A stretch of DNA of 64,000 bases from Streptomyces nymphaeiformis (GTDB taxonomy: Bacteria > Actinomycetota > Actinomycetes > Streptomycetales > Streptomycetaceae). The notes below the pieces were generated by a model, which was not told the origin of the DNA, made no database searches, and was given only the letters and a program-made list of their open reading frames with translations. Positions 1 through 7,804 of this stretch are shown here, in pieces. The DNA lies in assembly GCF_014203895.1 (NCBI RefSeq), contig NZ_JACHJY010000006.1, positions 1 through 64,000 of the forward strand, given 5' to 3'. Both the position numbers and the translations under genes were made by a program. Positions within the stretch are counted from its first letter, which is position 1; each line of letters opens with the position of its first letter.

Positions 1-136
1 AGGGTGGCCGAAGGCCATCGCGCAGCGACGCCGTAGGCGCCCTTGACGCGCCGCCGGAAGGAGCGACTCTCGGAAAGAGGGCGGTCCCACCAGAAACCCA
101 CGAAGCACCCCCACCCCGAGAACCCCACCCGCGCCC

Positions 137-310
137 CTAGCAGCCTCCCGCCACCGTCGGCTTCAGGTCGTGGATCGTGGAGTGCAGCTGGACGTCGCCC
201 GACAGGCCGTGGTGTTCGATCATGAGGGCCTGTCGCGAGCGGGCCCGCTCGCGTGCCGCGCGTACGACCTCCTCCCGGTCGGAGTGGTCGTGCTCCGTTC
301 CGTTCTCCAC
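137..310 (-). CDS. 57-aa hypothetical peptide ending Ala-Gly-Gly-Cys
   Basis: I do not recognise a family. The frame opens with GTG at 310-308 and runs 57 codons to TAG at 139-137. A perfect AGGAGG lies 4 nt before the start, and a TANNNT box (TACGTT, minus strand of 328-333) lies about 17 nt upstream, so it has its own initiation signals. The N-terminal half is charged (Glu/Asp/Arg, a predicted helix around residues 11-28). The C-terminal half contains HHGLSGDVQLHS and ends in AGGC. There is no signal peptide and no membrane segment. It sits 37 nt past a strong terminator of the preceding gene on the same strand, so it is probably transcribed separately. A RiPP precursor is a possible alternative because of the length and Cys-terminal end, but no maturation enzyme is visible. 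The ribosome binding site makes me fairly sure that it is translated. Confidence 0.6.
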   Translation of the reverse strand: MENGTEHDHSDREEVVRAARERARSRQALMIEHHGLSGDVQLHSTIHDLKPTVAGGC

Positions 311-346
311 CCTGCCTCCTCGCGCAGAACGTACCTCCCCCTGCGC

Positions 347-381
347 GCGAGCCCCCGTCCCGGGGTGGGACGGGGGCTCGC
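347..381 (-). terminator. Intrinsic terminator after the repeat-rich membrane protein gene
   Basis: A perfect 15-bp inverted repeat (arms 347-361 and 367-381) encloses a 5-nt loop. It lies 19 nt past the stop codon at 400. The U-tract is poor, as usual for Streptomyces hairpins. Confidence 0.75.
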
Positions 382-399
382 GGGCCGGAGCGGGGGCTG

Positions 400-2652
400 T
401 CAGCCCTCGCCCGTGAGGTTGATCGTCTTCGTGCGTTCCGCCAGGGTCTTGCCCATCAGGGCGTCGCGCATCACGAAGGCCACGTCGTCGGCGGAGACCT
501 GGTGCTTCGTGCCGTCGCCCTTGGTGATCATGACGCCGTCGAAGGCGCCGTCGAGGAGCCGTTCGATCGCCTTCTTGTCGTAGACCTCGACCAGCCGGCC
601 GTCGACGGCCTTCATGGAGAGGATCTGCGGCAGCGAGCGCGCCGGGCCGAAGTCGATGTGCCTGCCGCCCGCCTGGATCCTGATCAGACCCGACATCGCG
701 GGCGTCGCGAACTCCTCCATCGCCCGGTCCAGCTCGGCCTTCGTGACCGTCGGACGGCGGGTGGTGACCGGCAGCTCGACCAGCTTGTTCTGGCCGGTCT
801 CCACCTGGGCGCGGAAGGCGTCCTGGACGGAGATCATCGAGCGCTGGACGTCCAGGCTCTTCCCCGGCTTGCCCTCGACCGGCGTCACCTTGTTCGGGGC
901 GAACAGGATCGTGCCCTCCGTCGCCGACGCGGACGTGCCCGCCAGGTCGGTCAGCGCGACCGCGAGCTTCTCCTTGTCGACCGGGAACACCGGCTTCGCG
1001 ACCCGCTCGCCGCCGAAGAGGGAGCCGATCACCGAGACCGGGTTGTAGTCGCTGCCCGCCGCCGCACGGACGGTCTCCTGGCTGTCGAGCGCCAGGCCCG
1101 CCTTGTCCGGGGCCAGCTGGACCTGCTTGCCGCCGACGCCGAGCTGCAGCGGGGTCGTGGCCCGCTTGCCGAGCACCGCGTCCAGCTTCTCGACGGCCTC
1201 CTCCTTCGTACCGCCGCCGATGTCCACCCCGAGCACCGTCGTGCCCTTCGGGACCTCGGAGTGGTTGAGGAGCAGTCCGGCGCCGTACGCGACTCCGGCG
1301 AGGCCCAGGACGCCGACGGCGGCGAGGACCAGCTTCGACCGGCCCTTCTTCGCCGGCGCGCGGTCGGCCGCGGGCGTCTGGCGCGGCGCCGGCGCGGGGG
1401 CCGGGGTCGCGCGCTCCTCGATGCGCGGGGTCAGGTTCGGGCGGGCCGCCGTCGGCGGGACCACCGGGATGCCGCTGGTGAGCGTGTCGCCGGAGACGTG
1501 GGCGCCCTGTCCGTCGTCGCCCTGCCCGGGCCTCGGCGCCGGTGCGGGCGCCTGCGGCGTCAGGATCGCGGTGTCGTCGGACATGCGGGGTGCGCCGCCG
1601 CCCGCGAACGGGGAGCCCGCGCCCTGACCTCCGCCGAAGGGGCGGGGGGCGGTGGCGGGGCCGCCGCCGAGGGAGGCGGTGCCGGTGACCGGGCCCGTGG
1701 TGGGGCCGGTCGGAGCCGCCGGGGAACCGGTCGGGGAACCACCGACTGTTCCCGGAGCACCCGGGCCGCGCTGCCCAGCGGGGCCGCCCTGGCCGCGTCG
1801 GCCCGCCGGACCGCCCGGACCGCCCGGACCGCGGAACGCGGGCGTGCCCGCGGCCGGGGTGCCGGGGTGCCGGGGCGTACCGGCGGCGGGCGTGCCGTCG
1901 TACATCGGGGTGCCCGCGGCCGGGGTCCCGTCGTAGGCCGGGGTACCGCCCGCAGGCGTGCCGTCGTACATCGGGGTGCCCGCGGCCGGCGTGCCGTCGT
2001 ACATCGGGGTGCCCGCGGCCGGCGTGCCGTTCTCGTAGAGCGGGTTGGCCGGCGGGGTCTGGGTGGTCGCCGTGACCGGGCGGCTCGACGGGGTCGTGCC
2101 GACCGTCGGGACGCCCGAGGTCGCCGAGCCCGCGAAGCCCGTGCCCTGGGCGTCCGCTCCGGCGGGCGCCGGGGCGGGCTTGGCCGTCGGCGTGGGCGCG
2201 GGGGCCGGCGTGGGCGCGGGGGCCGGTGCGGGGGACGCCTTGCGCGGGGCGAACCAGTCGCTCGTCTCCTTCGCCTTCGGCGGCTCCGGGGCGGCCTCCT
2301 CGGCCGCGCGCGGAGGCTCGGGGGCGGCGACGGCCACCGGCTCCGGCTCGGGCTCCGCGACGGGCTCCGGGTCCGGGGCGGTCGTCTCGCTGACCGGCTT
2401 GCGGACCACGACCGGCGGAATCGGACGCGAACCCGGGATGTTGATCCGGATCCGGGTCGTCAGCGTCGTCTCGGTCTTGGGCTCCTCGGGCGGTGCGGGC
2501 GCGGCGGCGGCCTCCGGCGCGTCCTGCGTGGGGTGGAGCGACGGATACTGGCGGGATCCGTACGGCGGTGTACCCGAGGGGTACGCGGCTCCCCCGCGCC
2601 CCTGGGCGCCGGAGGACGAACTGTCAGTCTCTCGACCAGTTTCACGACTCAA
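400..2652 (-). CDS. Proline-rich single-pass membrane protein with a YoaR/VanW-N-like extracellular domain
   Basis: This 750-aa protein has a cytoplasmic N-terminal half (about residues 1-433) that is almost wholly Pro/Ala/Gly/Thr-rich and presumably disordered. It includes six 11-residue repeats of the type YDGTPAAGTPM at about residues 206-273. One transmembrane helix follows a basic KKGRSK stretch (about 438-461). The remaining 290 residues are folded and extracellular. They resemble the putative peptidoglycan-binding domain (PG_binding_4, YoaR type) that often precedes VanW domains, but I see no VanW domain itself. The start is TTG at 2652-2650 with GGGAG about 8 nt upstream. It lies upstream of the 57-aa gene on the same strand and is followed by a terminator. 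A role in linking the envelope to cytoplasmic partners is inference only. The topology is clear; the domain name is moderately sure. Confidence 0.8.
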   Translation of the reverse strand: MSRETGRETDSSSSGAQGRGGAAYPSGTPPYGSRQYPSLHPTQDAPEAAAAPAPPEEPKTETTLTTRIRINIPGSRPIPPVVVRKPVSETTAPDPEPVAEPEPEPVAVAAPEPPRAAEEAAPEPPKAKETSDWFAPRKASPAPAPAPTPAPAPTPTAKPAPAPAGADAQGTGFAGSATSGVPTVGTTPSSRPVTATTQTPPANPLYENGTPAAGTPMYDGTPAAGTPMYDGTPAGGTPAYDGTPAAGTPMYDGTPAAGTPRHPGTPAAGTPAFRGPGGPGGPAGRRGQGGPAGQRGPGAPGTVGGSPTGSPAAPTGPTTGPVTGTASLGGGPATAPRPFGGGQGAGSPFAGGGAPRMSDDTAILTPQAPAPAPRPGQGDDGQGAHVSGDTLTSGIPVVPPTAARPNLTPRIEERATPAPAPAPRQTPAADRAPAKKGRSKLVLAAVGVLGLAGVAYGAGLLLNHSEVPKGTTVLGVDIGGGTKEEAVEKLDAVLGKRATTPLQLGVGGKQVQLAPDKAGLALDSQETVRAAAGSDYNPVSVIGSLFGGERVAKPVFPVDKEKLAVALTDLAGTSASATEGTILFAPNKVTPVEGKPGKSLDVQRSMISVQDAFRAQVETGQNKLVELPVTTRRPTVTKAELDRAMEEFATPAMSGLIRIQAGGRHIDFGPARSLPQILSMKAVDGRLVEVYDKKAIERLLDGAFDGVMITKGDGTKHQVSADDVAFVMRDALMGKTLAERTKTINLTGEG
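1843..2036. repeat. 33-bp in-frame tandem repeats
   Basis: About six copies of a 33-bp unit (core GCCGTCGTACATCGGGGT) encode the 11-residue repeat of the membrane protein above. Some copies are nearly identical and others diverged, so copy number is likely to vary between strains by slippage or recombination. Confidence 0.85.
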
Positions 2653-2828
2653 AGCAGGATCTCCCGGTTGGCTCCACCGCCCGCTCTTGCTGATGCTCGT
2701 GTTGACCCGGGCGGTTCGGCGGCGCGCACCACCATACTGAACGCCGCCGACTCATACCCGACCCCCGGGCACGGGACGACGGGCAATCCGGCCGAAGTCA
2801 GGGCGTCCCCGGCGTCAAGTCGTCCTGT

Positions 2829-3224
2829 TCACGGGGTCGGTCGCGGCAGCCGGGGCATAGTGGCGCACATCACAGCGATCGCCATGCCTCCGAAGAGGAA
2901 GATCAGCTCGCCGGTGCCTCCGCCGAACACCCCGTCGCCCTCGGGGCGTCCCACGCTGAGCAGGATGACGGCGACGAGCCAGCCGCCGGCGGCGGAGGCG
3001 ACGCCGATCTGGGTGCCGGTGGCGCGCAGCCCTCCGTAGAAGAGGCCGGTGGTGGCGAGGAGCGCGAGGAGCAAGCCGCCGGGGAACCAGGCGGCTTGGA
3101 CGAGGGATCCGGCGAGGCCGACGAGGACGCCGAGGACGAACAGGGCGCCGTACCAGACGTATCGAGCGGCCGGGGAGGGCATCGGGGACGGGGCCGGGGC
3201 CGGGGTCTGCTTCACCGCGCTCAT
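2829..3224 (-). CDS. DUF6113-like small integral membrane protein
   Basis: The product is 131 aa with a proline-rich cytoplasmic N-terminus (residues 1-18) and four predicted hydrophobic segments (about 22-42, 46-65, 76-92 and 104-121). It matches the small Streptomyces membrane family found next to mshB, usually named DUF6113; no biochemical function is known. Its ATG overlaps the mshB stop in an ATGA arrangement (3221-3224), so it is translationally coupled to mshB. A helper role near the mycothiol pathway is only a guess from this coupling. Confidence 0.85.
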   Translation of the reverse strand: MSAVKQTPAPAPSPMPSPAARYVWYGALFVLGVLVGLAGSLVQAAWFPGGLLLALLATTGLFYGGLRATGTQIGVASAAGGWLVAVILLSVGRPEGDGVFGGGTGELIFLFGGMAIAVMCATMPRLPRPTP

Positions 3225-4111
3225 TCCGTCACCCCCGCGAAGAGGTCCGTCTCGCGCTCGCCCTCGGGGGCGCCGGAGGTGCCGTGGACCAGTTCGTAGT
3301 ACTCGGTGGTGAAGATCGGCTGGCCGAGGTCGTTGGAGAGGGCGAAGAAGGGACCGTCGACGGCGACTTGGGTGGCGTGCGCGGCCATCGCGGCGGTCTT
3401 GCGGGCCGTGTACGCGGGGTCGGCGGCGATCTCGGCGGTGATCCGGTCCTCGTCGACGACGCCGGGGACGTCGTCGATCGCGGCGACGGCCGGGAAGGCG
3501 GAGCCCTCGGCGTGGAGCCGGGCGAAGGCGGCCTCGGCGACGGGGCGCGGGACGCGGTTCCAGTAGATCTTGGCGATCGTGTGGGCCGGGCCGAGGTCGG
3601 GGCGGTACGAGGCGTCCGCCGCGAGTTCGGCGGCGCGGGTGGCGACCCGGTGGGCCTGGATGTGGTCGGGGTGGCCGTAACCGCCGTCGGGGTCGTAGGT
3701 GATCAGGACCTGCGGGCGGGTCTCGCGGATCACCTCGACGAGGTGGGGCGCGGCGGTGTCGACGTCGGTGCTCCAGAAGGCGCCCGGGCGCTTGTTCTGT
3801 TCGGCGCCCATCATCCCGGAGTCGCGGAAGCGTCCGGGGCCGCCGAGGAAGCGGTGGTCGGTGACGCCCAGCTCGGTCATCGCGGCGGCGAGTTCGCCGA
3901 CGCGGTGGGGGCCGAGCCGGTCCTCCCGGTCGGGGGCCAGGTGGGCGAGGTCGGGCGGGATGACCTCGCCCTCCTCGCCGAGGGTGCAGGTGACGAGGGT
4001 GACGAGGGCGCCCTCGGCCGCGTACCTGGCCATGGTGGCGCCGTTGTTGATCGACTCGTCGTCCGGGTGCGCGTGCACGAGCAGCAGACGGCGGGCGGGG
4101 AGATCGGACAT
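3221..4111 (-). CDS. mshB: N-acetyl-1-D-myo-inositol-2-amino-2-deoxy-alpha-D-glucopyranoside deacetylase MshB
   Basis: MshB is a zinc-dependent deacetylase that removes acetate from GlcNAc-inositol to give GlcN-inositol, the second committed step of mycothiol synthesis in the cytosol. The zinc motif HAHPDDE is at residues 13-19 and the second HPDH motif at about 145-150; the length (296 aa) is normal for the family. I chose ATG at 4111 over an in-frame GTG at 4120. The protein then begins MSDLPARRLLLVHAHPDD as in relatives, and a TAGGGT box lies exactly 7 nt before this ATG, which suggests a leaderless transcript. The stop overlaps the start of the DUF6113 gene. The identification is firm. 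Confidence 0.95.
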   Translation of the reverse strand: MSDLPARRLLLVHAHPDDESINNGATMARYAAEGALVTLVTCTLGEEGEVIPPDLAHLAPDREDRLGPHRVGELAAAMTELGVTDHRFLGGPGRFRDSGMMGAEQNKRPGAFWSTDVDTAAPHLVEVIRETRPQVLITYDPDGGYGHPDHIQAHRVATRAAELAADASYRPDLGPAHTIAKIYWNRVPRPVAEAAFARLHAEGSAFPAVAAIDDVPGVVDEDRITAEIAADPAYTARKTAAMAAHATQVAVDGPFFALSNDLGQPIFTTEYYELVHGTSGAPEGERETDLFAGVTE

Positions 4112-4146
4112 GCCCCCCACCCTACGAGGTCAGGCAGGCCCCCAGG

Positions 4147-4341
4147 TCAGAACTTGAGGCCGCCGATCATGCCCGCCACGTTCGTGGTGAGGGTGCTGAT
4201 GGACGGGGCGATGGAGGAGCTCGCCAGGTAGAAGCCCAGGAGCGCGCAGACCGCCGCATGTCCAGCCTTCAGCCCGGATTTCCGGATCAGCAGGAAGACG
4301 ACGATCGCCAGCAGCACCACCACGGAGATCGAGAGTGCCAC
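4147..4341 (-). CDS. 64-aa small membrane protein
   Basis: The product starts with GTG at 4341 and has GGAGGTGA about 6 nt upstream. It has two hydrophobic segments (about residues 3-18 and 25-42) separated by a short basic loop RKSGLK; the C-terminus is Ser/Thr-rich. It belongs to a small conserved Streptomyces family of unknown function that I recall beside mshB. It ends 36 nt before the mshB start, and mshB appears to have its own promoter in that gap. Confidence 0.8.
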   Translation of the reverse strand: MALSISVVVLLAIVVFLLIRKSGLKAGHAAVCALLGFYLASSSIAPSISTLTTNVAGMIGGLKF

Positions 4342-4518
4342 GGCGGTTCACCTCCACCTTCGGTCGGATATTCGAGCGGTTCGGTCGATCAGCATGTGCC
4401 AGAGGGCATGCCAGTCCGATGCATACCCACCTAGCGCTACGGATCATAACTATCCGTGCGGCCGCATCGATCGGCGGACGGAGGCACGAGGGGGGCGCAC
4501 GGCGCTAGTTTCAGCCGT

Positions 4519-6687
4519 ATGACCTTGTCTTCGCAGCAGTCGGCCACACCCTCGGCCGGGCTCTCCTTCCCCCGCCAGCACGCCCGGACCCAGCGGTTCA
4601 CCCTGGGGGTCCCGCGCGGTTTCTCGGTCTCGCCGGACGGGGAGCGCGTGGTGTTCGTCAGATCCGGTTCCGGGACGGACCGTTCCCATCGGCTCTGGGT
4701 GCTCGACCTGCCCCGGGACGGTGAGCCCGGGGAGCGCGTGGCCGCCGATCCGGTGGCGCTGCTCGCGGGCGCGGAGGAGGAGTTGTCGCCGCAGGAGCGG
4801 GCGCGCCGGGAGCGGAGCCGGGAGGGCTCGGCGGGGATCGTGGCGTACGCGGTGGACGGGGCCGTGGAGTTGGCGGCGTTCGCGCTGTCGGGGCGGCTGT
4901 TCGCGGCGGAGCTGCGGGCGGGGACGGCGCGGGAGCTTGCGGTGCCGGGGCCGGTGATCGACCCGCGTCCGTCGCCGGACGGGCGGTCCGTGGCGTACGT
5001 GGCGGAGGGCGCCCTGCGGGTGGTGGGCGCGGACGGTTCGGGCGACCGCGCGCTGGCCGTCCCGGAGGACGAGCACGTGTCCTACGGATTGGCCGAATTC
5101 ATCGCCTCGGAGGAGATGGGTCGGGAGCGCGGGTACTGGTGGTCGCCCGACTCGGACCGGCTGCTCGTGGCGCGGGCGGACGACCGGGCGGTGGGGCGCT
5201 GGTGGATCGCGGACCCGGCGCACCCGGAGCGGGAGCCGCAGCGGGTGGCGTACCCGGCGGCGGGGACGGCCAACGCGGAGGTGCGGCTGTTCGTCCTCGG
5301 CCTCGACGGGTCCCGTACGGAGGTGGTGTGGGACCGGGAGCGGTATCCGTACCTGGCGCGGGTGCACTGGTCGGCGGCGGGGGCGCCGCTGCTGCTCGTG
5401 CAGGCGCGGGACCAGCGGGAGCAGCTGTTCCTGACGGTGGACCCGGAGTCGGGGAAGACGGCCGGGGTGCGGACGGAGGCGGACCCGGTGTGGCTGGAGC
5501 TGCCCCAGGGGGCTCCGGCGTGGGGGCCGGGCGGCGGGCTCGTCCGGGTCACGGACGAGGGCGGGGCGCGGGTCCTCGCGGTCGGCGAGGAGGCGTGGAC
5601 GGACGCGGGGCTGCACGTCCGGTCGGTGCTCGACGTCGGGGCGGACGACGTCCTGGTGTCGGCGTCGGCGGGTGAGGCGGCGGCGGAGCCGGAGACCGGC
5701 GAGATCCACGTGTACCGGGTGGCCGGCGGGGGCGCGGAGGGGCTGACGCGGCTTTCGGAGGGCGCCGGTGTGCACGGCGCGGTGCGCTCGGGGGCGGTGA
5801 CCGTCCTGGTGTCGGCGCGGCCGGAGGCGCCGGGGAGCGTGGCGCGGGTGCTGCGGGACGGCGAGCAGGTCGCGGTGGTGGCCTCGTACGCCCAGCGGCC
5901 GGTGATCTCCGCTCGGGTGCGGCTGACGGAGGCGGGGGCGCGGCGGATCCCGTGCGCGGTGCTGCTGCCCTCGGGGTACGAGGAGGGGGACGGGCCGCTG
6001 CCGGTCCTGATGGATCCGTACGGCGGTCCGCACGGGCAGCGGGTGCTCGCCGCGCACAATCCGCATCTGACCTCGCAGTGGTTCGCCGACCAGGGCTTCG
6101 CGGTGGTCGTGGCGGACGGGCGGGGCATGCCGGGCCGCTCCCCGGCCTGGGAGAAGTCGGTCGCGCGGGACTTCGGGGTGACGCTCGACGACCAGGTGGA
6201 CGCGCTCCTGGGGCTCGCCGGGAGCTTCCCGTTCGATCTGGAGCGGGTGGCGATCCGGGGCTGGTCGTACGGCGGTTATCTGGCGGCGCGGGCGGTGCTG
6301 CAGCGGCCCGACGTGTTCCGGGCGGCCGTGGTCGGGGCGCCGGTGACGGACTGGCGGCTGTACGACACGCACTACACGGAGCGGTACCTGGGCACCCCGC
6401 AGGACGATCCGGAGGTGTACGCGGCGCAGTCGCTGCTGACCGACGACGGCCTGTCGGCGCCGGAGGAGCCGGCCCGGCCGATGATGGTCGTGCACGGTCT
6501 CGCCGACGACAACGTGGTGGTGGGGCACGCGCTGCGGCTCTCGTCGGCGCTGCTCGCGGCGGGCCGGCCGCACGAGGTGCTGCCGCTGTCCGGGGTGACG
6601 CACATGACGCCTCAGGAGCAGGTGGCGGAGAACCTGCTGCTGCTCCAGGTGGAGTTCCTGAAGCGGTCCCTCGGCGTCATGAGCTGA
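4519..6687 (+). CDS. S9 family prolyl oligopeptidase (dipeptidyl peptidase IV-like)
   Basis: This 722-aa serine peptidase has an N-terminal beta-propeller region of the DPP IV N-terminal type (about residues 60-440) and a C-terminal alpha/beta-hydrolase domain. The nucleophile Ser583 lies in GWSYGG (581-586). The likely acid is Asp664 in HGLADDN and the base is His695 in GVTHMT, so the triad is complete. Enzymes of this family cleave dipeptides or short peptides, commonly after proline; here there is no signal peptide, so it should act in the cytosol. The start is ATG at 4519. No Shine-Dalgarno is present, but TAGTTT (4506-4511) lies 7 nt upstream, which suggests a leaderless mRNA. It is divergent from the 64-aa membrane gene. 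A role in degrading imported peptides is an inference from the two nearby Opp operons. Confidence 0.9.
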   Translation: MTLSSQQSATPSAGLSFPRQHARTQRFTLGVPRGFSVSPDGERVVFVRSGSGTDRSHRLWVLDLPRDGEPGERVAADPVALLAGAEEELSPQERARRERSREGSAGIVAYAVDGAVELAAFALSGRLFAAELRAGTARELAVPGPVIDPRPSPDGRSVAYVAEGALRVVGADGSGDRALAVPEDEHVSYGLAEFIASEEMGRERGYWWSPDSDRLLVARADDRAVGRWWIADPAHPEREPQRVAYPAAGTANAEVRLFVLGLDGSRTEVVWDRERYPYLARVHWSAAGAPLLLVQARDQREQLFLTVDPESGKTAGVRTEADPVWLELPQGAPAWGPGGGLVRVTDEGGARVLAVGEEAWTDAGLHVRSVLDVGADDVLVSASAGEAAAEPETGEIHVYRVAGGGAEGLTRLSEGAGVHGAVRSGAVTVLVSARPEAPGSVARVLRDGEQVAVVASYAQRPVISARVRLTEAGARRIPCAVLLPSGYEEGDGPLPVLMDPYGGPHGQRVLAAHNPHLTSQWFADQGFAVVVADGRGMPGRSPAWEKSVARDFGVTLDDQVDALLGLAGSFPFDLERVAIRGWSYGGYLAARAVLQRPDVFRAAVVGAPVTDWRLYDTHYTERYLGTPQDDPEVYAAQSLLTDDGLSAPEEPARPMMVVHGLADDNVVVGHALRLSSALLAAGRPHEVLPLSGVTHMTPQEQVAENLLLLQVEFLKRSLGVMS

Positions 6688-6688
6688 G

Positions 6689-7627
6689 TCACCAGCCGGG
6701 CGGTGTCGGGTGGGGCGGGGCCGGGGACCGCGCCCCGGCCGCCGGGTGGGGTGCGGGCGCGGCGTCGGGGGCGCCGCGCCCGGCCAGGAGCACGAGGACC
6801 GCGAGTCCTGCGAGCAGTTCGAAGACGGAGGTGAGGACGTCCGTCGCGTCCAGGGTGGTGAGGTCGCCGAGCCGGACGAGGGTCCCGTAGCGGGCGGCTC
6901 GGGCGACCCCGCCGAGGCCGCCGGCCGTCAGGAGCACGGCGGCGAGGAGCCCGAAGGCCCGGGAGTGGCGGGCCCGGGCGAAGCAGGACACGGCGGCTGT
7001 GCCGTACAGGGCGGCGGCGATCAGGGACAGCCAGCCGGGCGGGGGCGCGAGGGCGGGCTTGACGACGGAGCGGCCGCCGGTGAAGCGGTCGAAGGTGGTC
7101 TCCAGGGGCAGTTCACCGGCCCAGTACAGCTCCCAGAGGGTCAGGAAGAGGGCGGCGGCCGCGAGGAGGATCCCGGCGGCGACGGCGGGGCCGGTGCGGG
7201 GGCGGGTGGGCCGCTGCTCGTACGGGGCGTCCGCCGGGCGGCGGCCGACGGCCGCGGTGAGGACGAGTCCGGTGGCGAGGGCCAGTTCGAGGAGGGCGGT
7301 GACGAGGGCTCCGCTGCCGGCCGCCCAGAGCCCGGGGAGGCGCAGGGCGAGGGTGGCGGCGCCGGCGGCGGCGAGGGCGGAGGCCGCGTGCCGGGAGCGG
7401 AGGGCGGCGAGGGCGGTGGCGGCGTAGGCCGCGAGGAGCGCGGGGTCGAGCAGGGAGGTGGTGGACCGCCCCCGTATCAGGAAGTGGTGGTCCCCGGCCC
7501 AGTACCAGGCGAGGTCGGCGGGCGAGCCGAGCGAGGCGAGGTCCTGGAGGATCCACACGGCGGCGATGAGGGCGAGCGCGGCGCAGAGCGCGGCGCCCGT
7601 GAGACGTGCCGGGCGTGTCACAGTCAC
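6689..7627 (-). CDS. Polytopic membrane protein of unknown function
   Basis: The product is about 312 aa with roughly seven to eight hydrophobic segments and a cytoplasmic Pro/Ala-rich tail. I cannot assign a family. Segments such as ALCAALALIAAVWILQDLA near the N-terminus and VLTSVFELLAGLAVLVLLAG near the C-terminus are membrane helices. The GTG at 7627 was chosen because hydrophobic coding starts just after it; ATG 7675 and GTG 7642 are in-frame alternatives and none has a clear ribosome binding site. The stop is 1 nt from the stop of the convergent S9 peptidase. Confidence 0.7.
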   Translation of the reverse strand: MTVTRPARLTGAALCAALALIAAVWILQDLASLGSPADLAWYWAGDHHFLIRGRSTTSLLDPALLAAYAATALAALRSRHAASALAAAGAATLALRLPGLWAAGSGALVTALLELALATGLVLTAAVGRRPADAPYEQRPTRPRTGPAVAAGILLAAAALFLTLWELYWAGELPLETTFDRFTGGRSVVKPALAPPPGWLSLIAAALYGTAAVSCFARARHSRAFGLLAAVLLTAGGLGGVARAARYGTLVRLGDLTTLDATDVLTSVFELLAGLAVLVLLAGRGAPDAAPAPHPAAGARSPAPPHPTPPGW

Positions 7628-7744
7628 GGGCCCGATACTCACGGTCGCGAACGACCGAAACAAGCGGTTCCGCATGAACAGTGGAATGCGGCCGGCCGGG
7701 GCGATGTGTGCGCCCCGGCCGGTTTCACGGCACCCGCACGGCCG

Positions 7745-7785
7745 TACGGGATCCAACATCCAATATCCGTATATCGGATCCAAGT
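7745..7785. promoter_or_regulatory. Operator-like cluster: perfect inverted repeat plus TTGGAT repeats
   Basis: An ATCCG-TATAT-CGGAT perfect inverted repeat occupies 7765-7779. On the minus strand the same 35 bp contains three copies of TTGGAT. It lies between the stop of the first oligopeptide operon and the start of the minus-strand membrane gene, about 140 bp before that gene. This geometry fits a binding site for a dimeric regulator, perhaps GntR-type. The regulator is unknown. Confidence 0.45.
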
Positions 7786-7804
7786 CCGTTGAGTTGCCCG
7801 CGCG

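Noticed and set aside
1..136. Possible 3' end of a plus-strand gene at the window edge
   Set aside because: A frame from base 2 ends at TGA 44-46 with GC-rich third positions, but 14 codons are too few to support a gene. Nothing else is seen here.
1843..2036. CRISPR-like regular repeats
   Set aside because: There are no spacers; the units are contiguous and code for an 11-residue protein repeat.
253..3039. Long plus-strand open frame of 928 codons across the first genes
   Set aside because: It is antisense to the membrane protein, DUF6113 and intergenic sequence, is Arg/Gly/Ala-rich without domains and has no ribosome binding site. High GC removes stop codons in such frames.
4456..4518. Upstream extension of the S9 peptidase to an ATG at 4456
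   Set aside because: The extension is Arg/Gly-rich, has no homologous character and would include the -10 element of the leaderless start.
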